Shown here: in pieces, positions 1-11,127 of the stretch
Position numbering within the stretch: position 1 is the stretch's first letter
Layout of the letters: every line of letters starts with the position of its first letter
Source: Scylla paramamosain
Taxonomy: Eukaryota > Arthropoda > Malacostraca > Decapoda > Portunidae
NCBI RefSeq assembly: GCF_035594125.1
Contig: NC_087151.1
Span: forward strand, 20,865,753 to 20,929,752
Direction of reading: 5' to 3'
Length of the DNA stretch: 64,000 bases
The notes under the pieces: model-generated
Seen by the model: only the letters and a program-made list of their open reading frames with translations
The model's database searches: none
What the model was told of the DNA's origin: nothing
Made by a program: the position numbers and the translations under genes

Positions 1-978
1 TGCTTTTTAGCGTTTTGTTGCGTAACGTGCTAAAAGGCACATAAATACATGTTTCTCGTTTCTTGTAATCACGTTTCATTTTCGTATATAAAGGCTTTTT
101 CAGGTATTTTGGTAATGTAAAAAGCACTCAAAATGCTTGTTTTTAGTAATGTCGTTCTGTTTTTTTTTCATATATAGTTGTATTATCGCCTTTTTCCGTT
201 TTGGCATCTAAGAAGCTTAAAAACACTTTCTCGTAATGTCTTTTCGTTTCATCATAGAGAGTACTTTGCACGGTTTTTTTCTTTTTTGTAACAAACTCAG
301 AAAACAATTGAAATACAAGTTTAAATAAAGTTATTGTGTTTCTGAATAAAGCATATTTATATGCGCTTTAGCTTTTGGAAACGTAAGTAGCTCACAAACA
401 CTGAAAAGAGACATTTTTTGTAATGTTGTTTTGTTTTCCTAGATATAGTGGACACACAAAGCGTTTTCGCTTTTATCGTTTTGGTGCCTAGCACGCTCAT
501 CAACATCTGGAAAGACACTTCTGGAAAACTCGTTTCGCCATTTAGGGTGCATTACATAGACAATGGCGTTTTGGTACCTAACAATGTGAAATATACTTAA
601 AATAGACGTTTTTGGTAATGTTGTTTTGTTTCTCCAAAGAGATCGCTAGTCATGCGATTTCTCGTTTTTGTACATAAGAAGCCCCCAAAAAACACCCTTA
701 AGAAATGGTTCTCGCAATGCCCTTTCGTCTAAACATATAGGGAACTTTGGATGCATTTTGCCGGTTTTGTACGTAAAAAACCTGAAAACAGTCAAAATAC
801 TTGTTTTTGGTAAAATTATTCTGTTTCACCATGAACTGTGTTTTATATGGGTTTTATCGTTTCAGTACGTAAGAAGATTAAAAACACTCAAAAGACATGT
901 ACGTAACGTTGTTTTGTATTCTTATATAAGGTGATTTCCATGCTTTTAAGCGTGTTGGTAACTAACACGCTCAAAAAC
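1..978 (+). repeat. Diverged satellite, pentameric family, + orientation (block 1, left part)
   Basis: About ten monomers of roughly 95 bp run head to tail. Each has a core like acactcaaaatacacgttt, then gtaatgt, then a ccatata segment, then gcatgcattttggcg, and ends in gttttggtaccta or a variant. Monomer types follow the M1-M5 order found elsewhere in the window, for example gtgcctagcacgctc near 490 and acctaacaatgtg near 575. Short reading frames here are satellite shadows. The block is broken at 978 by a LINE and resumes at 4,298 in the same monomer. Confidence 0.85.
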
Positions 979-1221
979 AGGAGCGAGGCAGTAGACACCT
1001 GCCGAAACGATAATTACTCCCAGTGAGGTCTAAAGCACTGTTCAGGGGGTGCTGTGAACTTATCATTAAACCCAGCTGTGACCTCACTGAACGTTTCCCT
1101 TTGTGTCTCACAACACAAGGGGGTAGTCACAGCCTGCCCTCTAAAGACAACTCTCTTCCTCCACACAAAACTACAAGCACCTAATAACACACACACCCTT
1201 CACTCAAAAAATTTTAAAATC
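979..1221 (+). promoter_or_regulatory. 5' leader of the full-length LINE with stem-forming sequences
   Basis: This is the leader from the first non-satellite base to the ATG. Like other LINE leaders it would be expected to carry the internal promoter, but I recognise no specific element. Two potential stems are visible. Close to the 5' end, ggcag (986-990) can pair with ctgcc (998-1002). Further in, cagtgaggtc (1021-1030) is perfectly complementary to gacctcactg (1080-1089), with a 49-base interval. Composition is clearly more GC-rich than the surrounding satellite. None of the other copies in the window keeps this leader, so its conservation cannot be judged here. Confidence 0.5.
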
Positions 1222-4182
1222 ATGGCGACTCCTACACCAGCCTCGGAGTCCCCATCTGGGGAGGGGACCATAAATGTCCCCAGGTCGGACTGCCTTTCCG
1301 TCGACGACCCTAAGTGTCTTGACACCCCCCTCAACTTTTTCTTCATTAACTTCTGCAACATTCGCGGTCTAAGATCTAATTTTCAATCTGTAGAACACCA
1401 CCTCTCCTCTTCTAAACCTCATCTTCTTTTCCTCACTGAAACTCAGGTGTCTGAGGCAACTGACAGTAGCCCCTTTTCTGTTCCCTCCTACTTTCTCTAT
1501 CCTCATTTTCGATCCAAAGCTGGATGCTGCGTTTATGTGCGCAATGACTTAACCTGCTCTCGTGCCCACGCTCTTGAATCTTCCGAGTTTTCCACCATCT
1601 GGCTACGACTACAGAGTCATTCTCATACTAAATTTATCTGTGCTGTATACCTCTCTCCTAACTCCTCTGACTATAAGAAATTCTTTGACTACTTAACTTC
1701 CAAAGTGGAGCACATTCTGACCCTCTTCCCTTTTGCAGAGATCTCCATTCTTGGAGACTTCAATGTTCACCACCAGCTTTGGCTTTCCTCTCCCTTCACT
1801 GACCATCCTGGTGAACTAGCCTACAACTTTGCTATCCTCCATGACCTAGAGCAATTGGTGCAACACCCTACTCGTATTCCTGACCGTCTTGGAGATACGC
1901 CCAACATTCTTGACCTTTTCCTGACCTCTAATCCTTCTGCTTATGCTGTCACCCTTTCTTCTCCGTTGGGCTCCTCCGATCACAATCTCATATCTTTATC
2001 TTGTCCTATCACTCCAATCCCTCCTCAGGATCCCCCTAAGCGAAGGTGCCTCTGGCGTTTTGCCTCTGCTAGTTGGGGGGACCTGAGGCGGTATTTTGCT
2101 GATTTTCCTTGGAATGACTACTGCTTCCGTGTCAGAGACCCGTCTTTGTGTGCTGAGCGCATAACAGAGGTGATAGTGTCTGGCATGGAGGCGTACATTC
2201 CTCACTCTTTTTCTCGTCCTAAACCTTCTAAACCTTGGTTTAACACAGCTTGTTCTCGTGCTATACATGATAGAGAGGTGGCCCACAAAAGGTACTTAAG
2301 CCTTCCTTCACCAGAATCTCATGCACTTTATATTTCTGCCCGGAACCATGCCAAGTCTGTTCTCCAACTAGCCAAAAACTCCTTCATTAACAGAAAATGT
2401 CAAAACCTTTCAAGATCTAACTCCCCTCGTGATTTCTGGCATCTAGCCAAAAATATCTCCAATAACTTTGCTTCTTCTTCTTTCCCTCCTCTACTTCAAC
2501 CAGATGGCACCACTGCTATCACATCTATTTCTAAAGCTGAACTCTTTGCTCAAACCTTTGCTAAAAACTCTACCTTGGACGATTCTGGGCTTGTTCCTCC
2601 CTCTCCTCCACCCTCTGACTACTTCATGCCTCGTATTAAAATTCTTCGTAATGATGTTTTCCATGCCCTCGCTGGCCTAAACCCTCAGAAGGCTTATGGA
2701 CCTGATGGGGTCCCTCCTATTGTTCTCCGAAACTGTGCCTCCGTGCTTGCACCTTGCCTAGTCAAACTCTTTCAGCTCTGTCTGTCAACATCTACCTTTC
2801 CTTCTTGCTGGAAGTTTGCCTACATTCAACCTGTTCCTAAAAAGGGTGACCGCTCTAATCCCTCAAACTACCGTCCTATTGCTTTAATTTCCTGCTTATC
2901 TAAAGTTTTTGAATCTATCCTCAACAGGAAGATTCTTAAACATCTATCACTTCACAACCTTCTATCTGATCGCCAGTATGGGTTCCGTCAAGGACGCTCT
3001 ACTGGTGATCTTCTGGCTTTCCTTACTGAGTCTTGGTCATCCTCTTTTAGAGACTTTGGTGAAACTTTTGCTGTTGCCTTGGACATATCAAAAGCCTTTG
3101 ATAGAGTCTGGCACAAAGCTTTGATTTCCAAACTACCCTCCTACGGTTTCTATCCTTCTCTCTGTAACTTCATCTCAAGTTTCCTTTCTGACCGTTCTAT
3201 TGCTGCTGTGGTAGACGGTCACTGTTCTTCTCCTAAATCTATTAACAGTGGTGTTCCTCAGGGTTCTGTCCTGTCACCCACTCTCTTCTTATTATTCATT
3301 AATGATCTTCTAAACCAAACTTCTTGTCCTATCCACTCTTATGCTGATGATACCACCCTGCACTTTTCCACGTCTTTTCATAGACGTCCAACCCTTCAGG
3401 AGGTAAACATATCACGCAGGGAAGCCACAGAACGCCTGACTTCTGATCTTTCTAAAATTTCTGATTGGGGCAGAGCAAACTTGGTATTGTTCAATGCCTC
3501 AAAAACTCAATTCCTCCATCTATCAACTCGACACAATCTTCCAGACAACTATCCCCTCTTCTTCAATGACACTCAACTGTCCCCCTCTTCTACACTGAAC
3601 ATCCTCGGTCTGTCCTTTACTTATAATCTGAACTGGAAACTTCACATCTCATCTCTAGCTAAAACGGCTTCTATGAAGTTAGGTGTTCTGAGACGTCTCC
3701 GCCAGTTTTTCTCACCCCCCCAGCTGCTAACTCTGTACAAGGGCCTTATCCGTCCATGTATGGAGTATGCTTCACATGTCTGGGGGGGTTCCACTCATAC
3801 TGCTGTTCTAGACAGGGTGGAATCAAAAGCTTTTCGTCTCATCAACTCCTCTCCTCTAACTGACTGTCTTCAGCCTCTCTCTCACCGCCGCAATGTTGCA
3901 TCTCTTGCTGTCTTCTACCGCTATTTTCATGCTAACTGCTCTTCTGATCTTGCTAACTGCATGCCTCCCCTCCTTCCGCGGCCTCGCTGCACAAGACTTT
4001 CTTCTTTCTCTCACTCCTATTCTGTCCACCTCTCTAACGCAAGAGTTAACCAGTATTCTCAATCATTCATCCCTTTCTCTGGTAAACTCTGGAACTCCTT
4101 GCCTGCTTCTGTATTTCCACCTTCCTATGACTTGAATTCCTTCAAGAGGGAGGTTTCAAGACACTTATCCACCAATTTTTGA
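1222..4182 (+). CDS. LINE endonuclease-reverse transcriptase polyprotein, 986 aa
   Basis: This encodes the replication protein of the non-LTR element: an apurinic-type endonuclease nicks the target and a reverse transcriptase copies the RNA there. The endonuclease (about residues 36-260) keeps its key positions: NFCNIRG (N46), LTETQ (E73), AVYLSPN (Y143), LGDFN (178-181), NILDLF (D231) and SDHN (252-255). The reverse transcriptase (about 485-800) has YGPDGVPP (492-499), [10 protein letters not shown] (548-557), YGFRQGRST (586-594), ALDISKAFD (motif A, D621), [11 protein letters not shown] (676-686) and SYADD (706-710). The C-terminal 200 residues are an unassigned basic region ending SRHLSTNF. 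The frame is also open upstream to 1054, but there it begins GTG. The first ATG (aaaatcATGGCG) is at 1222, and the start of the 29.9 kb copy agrees with it. No stop or frameshift is present, so this copy could be competent. No RNase H or Cys-His domain was seen. Confidence 0.93.
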   Translation: MATPTPASESPSGEGTINVPRSDCLSVDDPKCLDTPLNFFFINFCNIRGLRSNFQSVEHHLSSSKPHLLFLTETQVSEATDSSPFSVPSYFLYPHFRSKAGCCVYVRNDLTCSRAHALESSEFSTIWLRLQSHSHTKFICAVYLSPNSSDYKKFFDYLTSKVEHILTLFPFAEISILGDFNVHHQLWLSSPFTDHPGELAYNFAILHDLEQLVQHPTRIPDRLGDTPNILDLFLTSNPSAYAVTLSSPLGSSDHNLISLSCPITPIPPQDPPKRRCLWRFASASWGDLRRYFADFPWNDYCFRVRDPSLCAERITEVIVSGMEAYIPHSFSRPKPSKPWFNTACSRAIHDREVAHKRYLSLPSPESHALYISARNHAKSVLQLAKNSFINRKCQNLSRSNSPRDFWHLAKNISNNFASSSFPPLLQPDGTTAITSISKAELFAQTFAKNSTLDDSGLVPPSPPPSDYFMPRIKILRNDVFHALAGLNPQKAYGPDGVPPIVLRNCASVLAPCLVKLFQLCLSTSTFPSCWKFAYIQPVPKKGDRSNPSNYRPIALISCLSKVFESILNRKILKHLSLHNLLSDRQYGFRQGRSTGDLLAFLTESWSSSFRDFGETFAVALDISKAFDRVWHKALISKLPSYGFYPSLCNFISSFLSDRSIAAVVDGHCSSPKSINSGVPQGSVLSPTLFLLFINDLLNQTSCPIHSYADDTTLHFSTSFHRRPTLQEVNISRREATERLTSDLSKISDWGRANLVLFNASKTQFLHLSTRHNLPDNYPLFFNDTQLSPSSTLNILGLSFTYNLNWKLHISSLAKTASMKLGVLRRLRQFFSPPQLLTLYKGLIRPCMEYASHVWGGSTHTAVLDRVESKAFRLINSSPLTDCLQPLSHRRNVASLAVFYRYFHANCSSDLANCMPPLLPRPRCTRLSSFSHSYSVHLSNARVNQYSQSFIPFSGKLWNSLPASVFPPSYDLNSFKREVSRHLSTNF

Positions 4183-4297
4183 CCACTGCTTTGACCCTTT
4201 TAGGGACTGGCATTTCAGTGGGCATTTTTTTTATTAGATTTTTGTTGCCCTTGGCCAGTATCCTTCCTACATAAAAAAAAAAAAAAAAAAAAAAAAA
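4183..4297 (+). other. LINE 3' UTR and poly(A) tail
   Basis: A short 3' UTR of about 90 bp follows the TGA stop. It contains a T-rich tract and the segment ttgttgcccttggcc, which recurs at the 3' ends of the copies at 51.0 kb and, inverted, at 42.5 and 54.5 kb. It ends in a homopolymer A run from about 4,273. No AATAAA is seen just before the tail. The recurring segment is useful for finding 3' ends of this family. Confidence 0.8.
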
Positions 4298-4878
4298 CAC
4301 TAAAGAGACACGTTTCTGGTAATGCTGTTTCGTTTCTCCATATATGAACCTTTATTGCCTCGTGCTGTTTTGCTACCTAATAATGTGAGAAAACACTCAA
4401 AATACACGTTTTTGGTAATGTTGTTTTTTTTTTCGATATAGAGTACTATTCATTCGTTTTAGTATTTTGGTACCTAAGAAGATAAAAAAAAAAAAAAACT
4501 CATACTACACGCTTCTCGTAACTTCTCGTTTCCCCGTATAGAGTAAATTGCATTCATTTTTACTTTTCAACGTAACAAGCTCAAAACATTTAAAACACAT
4601 ATTTTTTTATAAAGTTATTGTGTTTATGAAGGGTGTTTTTGCATGTAATTTAGAGTTTTGGTACGTAAGAAGCTGAAAAACACTCATAAGATACGTTTTT
4701 TTCGTAATGTTTTGAATTTTCATACATGCTTACATGCTCAGAAACCCTCAAAGCACTATTTTTTTTTTCTGAAAAATGTCGTTTCCTTTCCTATTATAAG
4801 GGGCTTTGCATGCATTTTGGCGTTTTGGCGGGTAACAATGTAAAAACACACTCAAAACACATGATTTCTCTATTTCGA
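4298..4878 (+). repeat. Satellite, + orientation (block 1, right part)
   Basis: The interrupted monomer resumes at cactaaagagacacgtttct and continues for about six monomers (linkers at 4,374, 4,470, 4,570, 4,660 and 4,820). At about 4,876-4,880 the sequence passes within a few bases from ctcaaaacacatgatttctc to aaaaacaaaacaacattac, that is, from the + to the - strand version of the monomer. Confidence 0.85.
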
Positions 4879-7800
4879 AAAACAAAACAACATTACATTA
4901 ATCGTGCCTTTTGAGTCTTTTCATTTATTTACGTACCAAAACGCTAAAATGCATGCAAAAAAAAACTTTAATGTAGAAACAGAAATATTATCAAAATCAT
5001 ACATTTTTTAATTTATTTTTTTTATAGCTCTTTACGTAGAAAAAACGAAAATGCATGCAAAGTACCCTATATAGGGAAACAAAAAGACTTCATGAGAAAC
5101 TTGTATTATGAGTATTTTGAGGTTCTTAGGTACCAAAATGTTAAAGTGCATGAATAACACTCTATATGGAGAAACAGAAAAGCATTATCGAAAACATATA
5201 TCTCGACTGTATTTCATATTGTTAGGCAACAAATCACCAAAAGCATGCAAAGCGATATTTCCAGAAACGTGTCTTTTTGAGTGTTTATGAGCGTGCTAAG
5301 CACCAAAACCCAAAATGTATGGAAACCATCCTGTATGAGTAAACAAAATAATATAACTACATACATCTCTTTTCAGTGTTTTTTGAGGTATGTACCAAAA
5401 CGCCAAAATGCATGCAAAAAAAAAAAAAAAAGTATGGAGGAATAGGAAAAAATTACAAAAGAAACGTGTTTTTAGTGCTTTTCAACTCAATACGTAGAAA
5501 ACGGCAAAATGTATGTAAATTACCCTATATCTCGTAACGAAAACATATTACAAGAAACGTGAATTTTTTGTGTGTTTTAGAGCTTCTTTGGTACCAAAAC
5601 GAGAAAAAGTATGCATAGCACCCTATATATAGAAACATAATAAGATAACCAAAAATTGGTATTTAGAGTGATTTTTCACATTGTTAGATACCAAAACGCC
5701 AAAATGTATGGAAAGTACCTTATATCGGGATAGGAAACGAGATTTCAAGAAACGGGTCTTTTGTGTGTTTGTGAGCGTGCTAGGCACAAAAATGCTTAAA
5801 AAAAAAAAAAACGTAAAACAAACATTAATAAAACATCTTTTGACAGTTTTTGAGCTACTTACGTCGTAAAATGATAAAATGCATGCAAATGCTTTATGGA
5901 AAAATAAAATAACTTTAGCAAAAAACGTGTATTTTTTTCAGCTTTTTACTTACAAAAACGCTGAATTGCATGGAAAATAGTTTATAAGGGGAAACGAAAG
6001 AACTTTACGAGAAACGTGTATTATGATTGTTTTTCAGCTTTTTAGGTACCAAACCAGAAAAAAAAATATGTATCAATATCACACTATATAAAAGAAACAT
6101 AAATTATTATCAAAAAACTTGTATTTTGAATGTTTTTAACATTGTTAGGTATCAAAACGGCGAAGTGCATGGAAATATCCCTATAAGGGGAAACAGAACT
6201 ACATTTCCAAAATCATATATTTTCAGTGTTTTTAACGTATTAGCAAGGAAAACGGTAAAAAAAAAAAAACATGAATTGTATTCTTATGGAAAATAAATAA
6301 CGAGTGTTTTTGAGTTTTTTATACGTCGAAAACACCAAAATGCATACAAACTATCCTATATGGGGAACCGAAACGACATTACAAAACACGTTTATTATCA
6401 TTATTTTATTTATTTTTTTTTTAGCTTCTTAGGTAACAAAACGTTAAAACGCATGAATAGCGCTTTATTTGGAGAAAAAGAAGATTAATACCAAAAACGT
6501 GTATTGTAAGTGTATTTCACATTATTAGGAGATATAACAACGAAATGCATGCAAAGCACTCAATATTGAGAAACGAAAAGTCTTTACGAGAAATCTGTTT
6601 TTTGAGCTTCTTAAGTACCAAAACTCTAAAACGCATGAATAGCATTCTATATGAAAAAAAAAAAAAAAACAGAACAATAGTACCAAAAAACGTGTCTTTT
6701 AAGTGTTTTTTTTTCAGTATCTTACGTACCAAAAACGCAAAAAAAATGCATGGAAAACAATTTATGGAGAAAAAGAATAATACTACCAAAAACAATTTTT
6801 TTTTTTTTTTTGTGTTTTGTGAGCTTAGGTGGAAAAACACCAAAAATACATCCTTCTTAGGTACGAAAATTTTATATGGAGAAACGAAAAGGCTTTACAA
6901 GAAACGTGTGTTATGAATGTTTTTGAGCTTCTTAGGTACCAAAACGCAATAAGCCATGAATAACATTCTATATGAAGATACAAAACATTACCAAATACGT
7001 GTGTTTTGAGTGTTTTTTTTTTCACATTCATAGATACCAAAACACCAAAATGCATCCAACGATCCCTATATAGGGAAAAAAAATTAAATTTCTAGTAACG
7101 TGTCTTTTATGAGTTTATTAGCGTGTTAGGTACCAAAACGAAAAAAAAAAAAATAAACAAATAAAAAATAAAAAACACCCTATATGGATAACAAAACGTC
7201 ACCGAAACCGTCTCTTTTCAGTGTTTTTCAGATAATTACGTATCATGATGGTAAAACGCATGCAAAAAAAAAAAAAAATTTATGGCGAAACATTATATAT
7301 TTGCGAAAAAAAAAAATTGTTTTTGAGTTTGTTACAACAACGACAATATAGGAACAGAAAGTAGACTATAGGAAACGAAAGGGCATTACCTGAAACGTGT
7401 ATTATTAGTGCTTTTGAGCTTCTTATGTACCAAAATGTTAAAAGGCATTAATAGCACTCTCTATGTAAAAAAAAAATGTTACCAAAAACTTGTGTTTTAT
7501 GTGTATTACACATTATTAGGTGCCAAAAAGCCAAAAAACAGGAAAAATAGGTTATAGTTGGGAAAGAAAATGATATATCGTGAAACGTGTCTGTTGAGTG
7601 TTTATGATCGTGTTAGGCACCAAAATGTTTTTGAGCTACTTACGTACCAAAACGCTAAAACGCACGTGAAACACGATTTATGGAGAAACACAATAAAATT
7701 ACGAAAAAGAAGTATGTTAAGGGTTTTCAGTTTGTTACATACGAAAACGCCAAAATGTATGCAAAGTACCTAATATTAGGAAACTAAGAAACAAGAAAAG

Positions 7801-9230
7801 TGTATTATCAGTGTTTTTTAAGTTTTTGGTACCAAAAAGTTTAAAGACAAAATAGTATTACTCTATATGGAAAAAAAATAAATAAAAGAAAATTACCAAA
7901 AAAACGTGATTTTTAAGTTTTTTTTTCACATTGTAAGATAGCAAAAACGCCAAAATGCATGCAAAGTGCCCTCTCTAGGGAAAAATGAAACGACTTTTCC
8001 AGAAACATGTATTTTTTTTTTTTTAGTGTTTATGAGCGTGTTAGGCACAAAAACGCTAAAAGGCATGGAAAATTTCCTCTATGGGGAAAGCAAAACAACA
8101 TTTCTAAAAATGTGTGTTTGGTGTGTTTTTGAGCTATTTATGTACAAAAACCATAAAACGAATGGAAAACACCCTTTTAAATAGAAAGAGAATAACCTTA
8201 ACAAAAACAAGTATTTAAATGCTTTTGAGTTTGTTACGAACAAAATCGCCAAAATGCATGCAAAGAATGAGGAAATGAAAAGACATTGCGAGAAACGTGT
8301 GTTATGAGTGTTTTTGAGTTTCCTGTCTACGAAAACGCGAAAACCCTGTAATAAAACTCTAAATGCAAAAACAGAACAACATCAAAAGAAAAAACAAACG
8401 TGTTTTGTGTATTCTTTTACACTGTTAAGTAATTAAATGCATAAATACATGTAAGGTACCCTATATTAGGAAAAAAAAAAAAAGACATTTCAAGGAACAT
8501 TTTTTTTGAGTGATTATGATCTTGTTAGGTACCAAAACGCAAAAATGTATGCAAACACTCTTCATGTAGAAAACATGATAATATTACTGAAACCAAGTAT
8601 TTCGAGAGTTTTTGAGCTTATTACGTAGAAAAATGCCAAAATGCTTGATTACGCGATCTGAGGAAACAAAAACACATTATGAGAAACTTGTGTTATGAGT
8701 GGGTTTTTTTCAGTTTCTTAGGTACTAAAACGCTAAAACGCCTAAATATATGGAGACAATTAACATTATAAAAATCTTGCATTTTGAGTGTATTTCACAT
8801 GGTTAGGTACCAAAACGCCAAAATGTACGCAAAGCACACTTTATAGGAAAAGGAAACGATATTTCCAGAAATGTGTTTTTTGAGTGTTTATGAGCGTGTT
8901 AGGCACCAAAACGGTTAAAAAAGCATGAAACGTACCCAATATGAAAAAAAAGAAACATAATTACCAAAAACGTTTCTCTTTGGTCTTTTTGAACGACTTA
9001 CGAAAACGCTAAGAAGCATGCAAAACAACTTTTATGGAGAAACAGTATATGTAATAAAATCGTGTGCTTTGAGTGCTTTTTCAGCTTGTTTCGTAGAAAA
9101 ATGCCAAAATTCATGCAAAAACGAAAAAGACATCACGAAAACGCTAAAACGGGTGTAAATAATCTTTATATAGGAACAGAACATTAACAAAAACGCGTAT
9201 TGTTATTGCTTTTCACATGGTTAGGTAACA
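4879..9230 (-). repeat. Satellite, pentameric family, - orientation (block 2)
   Basis: The same monomer appears reverse-complemented, reading taggtaccaaaacgcc, gcatgcaaa, tatatggggaaacga, acattac, aaaaacgtg, gagtgttttt. Fixed order is visible: linkers agcttcttaggtacc, cacattgttaggtacc, gagcgtgttaggcacc, gagctacttacgtacc and gagtttgttacgtac recur every 470-500 bp (for example the gagcgtg linker near 5,284, 5,775, 8,035 and 8,893). Poly(A/T) runs of 10-18 bases interrupt many monomers. The block contains many short reading frames, judged to be artefacts because monomers of about 96 bp are close to a multiple of three. No gene or LINE is seen. Confidence 0.87.
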
Positions 9231-10991
9231 AAAAAGCCTAACAATTTGAAATAGATTCAAAATATATGTTATTAATAATGTTATGTGTCTTCATATCAAG
9301 TGCTATTCATGCGTTTTAGCATTTTTGTACCTAAGAACCAAAAACATTCATAATAAACGTTTCCCGTAAAGTCTTTTCGTTTCGAAAGATGCTTTCTTGT
9401 AACAATTTAATTTCCCCATATCAAGGGCTTTCCATGCATTTTGGCGTTTCGGTACCTAATAATGTGAAATATGCTCAAAACACACGTTTTTGTTAATGTA
9501 GTTCTGTTTCTTCATAGAGTGCTGTTTATAGGTTTAGCGTTTTAATACCTAAAATGTAAAAAAAAAAATAATAATTATAATACATGTTTTTCGTAATGTC
9601 ATTACGTCTACCTATTAAGAGTATTTTGCATCCATTTTAATGTTTTTGTATGCAAGAAACTCAAAAAACTCAAAATACTTGTTTTTGGTAATGATATTCT
9701 TCTACATAAAAGGTGTTTTGCATGCTTTTTTAGGGTTTCGGTACGTAAGAGGCTGAAAACACTCAAAAGACACGTTTTTTGGTAAAGTTGTTTTCTATTC
9801 CCATTTATGGTGTTTACCATTGCATTTTAGCGTTTTGGTGACAAACATACAAAGAAACACTAAAAAAAACACACATTTTATCGTTTCCAAATATATTGGT
9901 ACTTATCAATGTGGAAAAAAAAAAAAACACAAATTACGCAGTTTTTGGTAATGTTGTTCTGTTTCTTAGTATAAGGTGGTGTTAATGCGTTTTCGCATTT
10001 CGGTACCTGGGAAGCTCAAAAACACTTATAATACACTTTTCTTCTAATGTCTTTTTTGTTTCCCAACATAGTAAACTTCTCATATATTTTGGTGTTATTC
10101 TATGTAACAAGCTCAAACACACTCAAAATACTTGTTTTTGGTAATGTTATTTTGTTTCTGCATAAAGGGTGTTTTGCATGCATTTTACCTTTTTGGTACA
10201 TAAGAAGTTCAAAAACACTCAAAAAGTCATGTTTTTCGTTAAGTCGTTTTGTATTCCCAAATAAAGTGATTTCCATGATTTTTAGCGTATTGGTGCTTAA
10301 CACGCTCAAAAACATTTAAAAGATACGTTTCTGGAAATCTCGTTTTTACCCATATAGAGGATTTTCAATGCATTTTGGTGATTTGCTATTTATTAATGTG
10401 AAAACACTCAAAATACACGTTTTTTTGGTCTCGATATCGAGTACTATTCCTGAGTTTCAGAATTTTGTTACCTATGATGTTCAAAAACACTTATAATAGA
10501 TTTTCTTCGTAATGTCCTTCCGTTTCCCCATATAACGTTATTTTCATGCATTTTTGCATTTTTGTACGTAACACGCTAAAAACACTCGAAATAGTTATTT
10601 TTTGTAATATTATTCTTTTTCTCCATAAAGTGTTTTGTATTCGTTATAGCGTTTTGTACGTAGGAAGCTCTATAACATTCAAAAGACACGTTTTTTCGTA
10701 ATGATGTTTTATATTGCCATATACGTTGCTTTGCATGCATTTTGGCGTTTTGTTAAATACACTCAAAATATATGTTTTAGGTAATGTTTTTTTTTTTTTT
10801 CATATTAAGTGCTGTCAATGCGTTTTAGCGTCTTTGTACCTAAAAAGGTAAAAAAAAAAAAACCGATTATAATAGATCTCTCATAATGTCCTTTCGTTTC
10901 CCAAAATAGAGGATTTTGCATATATTTTGGCGTTTCTTTACGTAACAAGCTCAAAAACACTCAAAACACTTGTTTTTCGTAAGGTTATTCT

Positions 10992-11127
<136 letters not shown>

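Larger units (their letters stand above)
979..4297 (+). mobile_element. Full-length non-LTR retrotransposon (APE + RT type), apparently intact
   Basis: A roughly 3.3 kb LINE sits inside an M4 satellite monomer. The monomer reads acacgctcaaaaac up to 978 and resumes as cactaaagagacacgtttct after a run of about 25 A (about 4,273-4,297). The element has a 243 bp 5' leader, one uninterrupted 986-codon ORF, a 90 bp 3' UTR and a poly(A) tail. The target duplication is at most a few bases (aaaaac) and merges with the tail. No ORF1 (gag-like) precedes the endonuclease ORF, so this copy is either a single-ORF element or lacks ORF1. It is the only one of the six copies of this family here that keeps both ends and an open frame. 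The clade is uncertain: the motifs are jockey/I-like, while the single-ORF layout recalls RTE. Confidence 0.92.

Noticed and set aside
979..1020. Hammerhead-like ribozyme at the LINE 5' end (ggcag/ctgcc hairpin followed by gaaac)
   Set aside because: The hairpin plus GAAAC resembles one half of a hammerhead core, but the CUGANGA half and a third stem are not present. An HDV-like nested fold could not be drawn either.
1054..1221. N-terminal extension of the LINE protein starting at 1054
   Set aside because: That start is GTG, which is not expected in an animal mRNA. The first in-frame ATG in good context is 1222, and the related copy at 29,895 begins at the same Met-Ala-Thr-Pro.
6545..6916. 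Open frames of 60-125 codons throughout the satellite (here 123 codons), many repeating a phrase like TYQNAKMHAKHPLW
   Set aside because: The phrase is the translation of the satellite monomer. Monomers close to 96 bp keep the frame from one to the next, so long frames arise by chance on the strand poor in stops. The phrase varies randomly and is broken everywhere.
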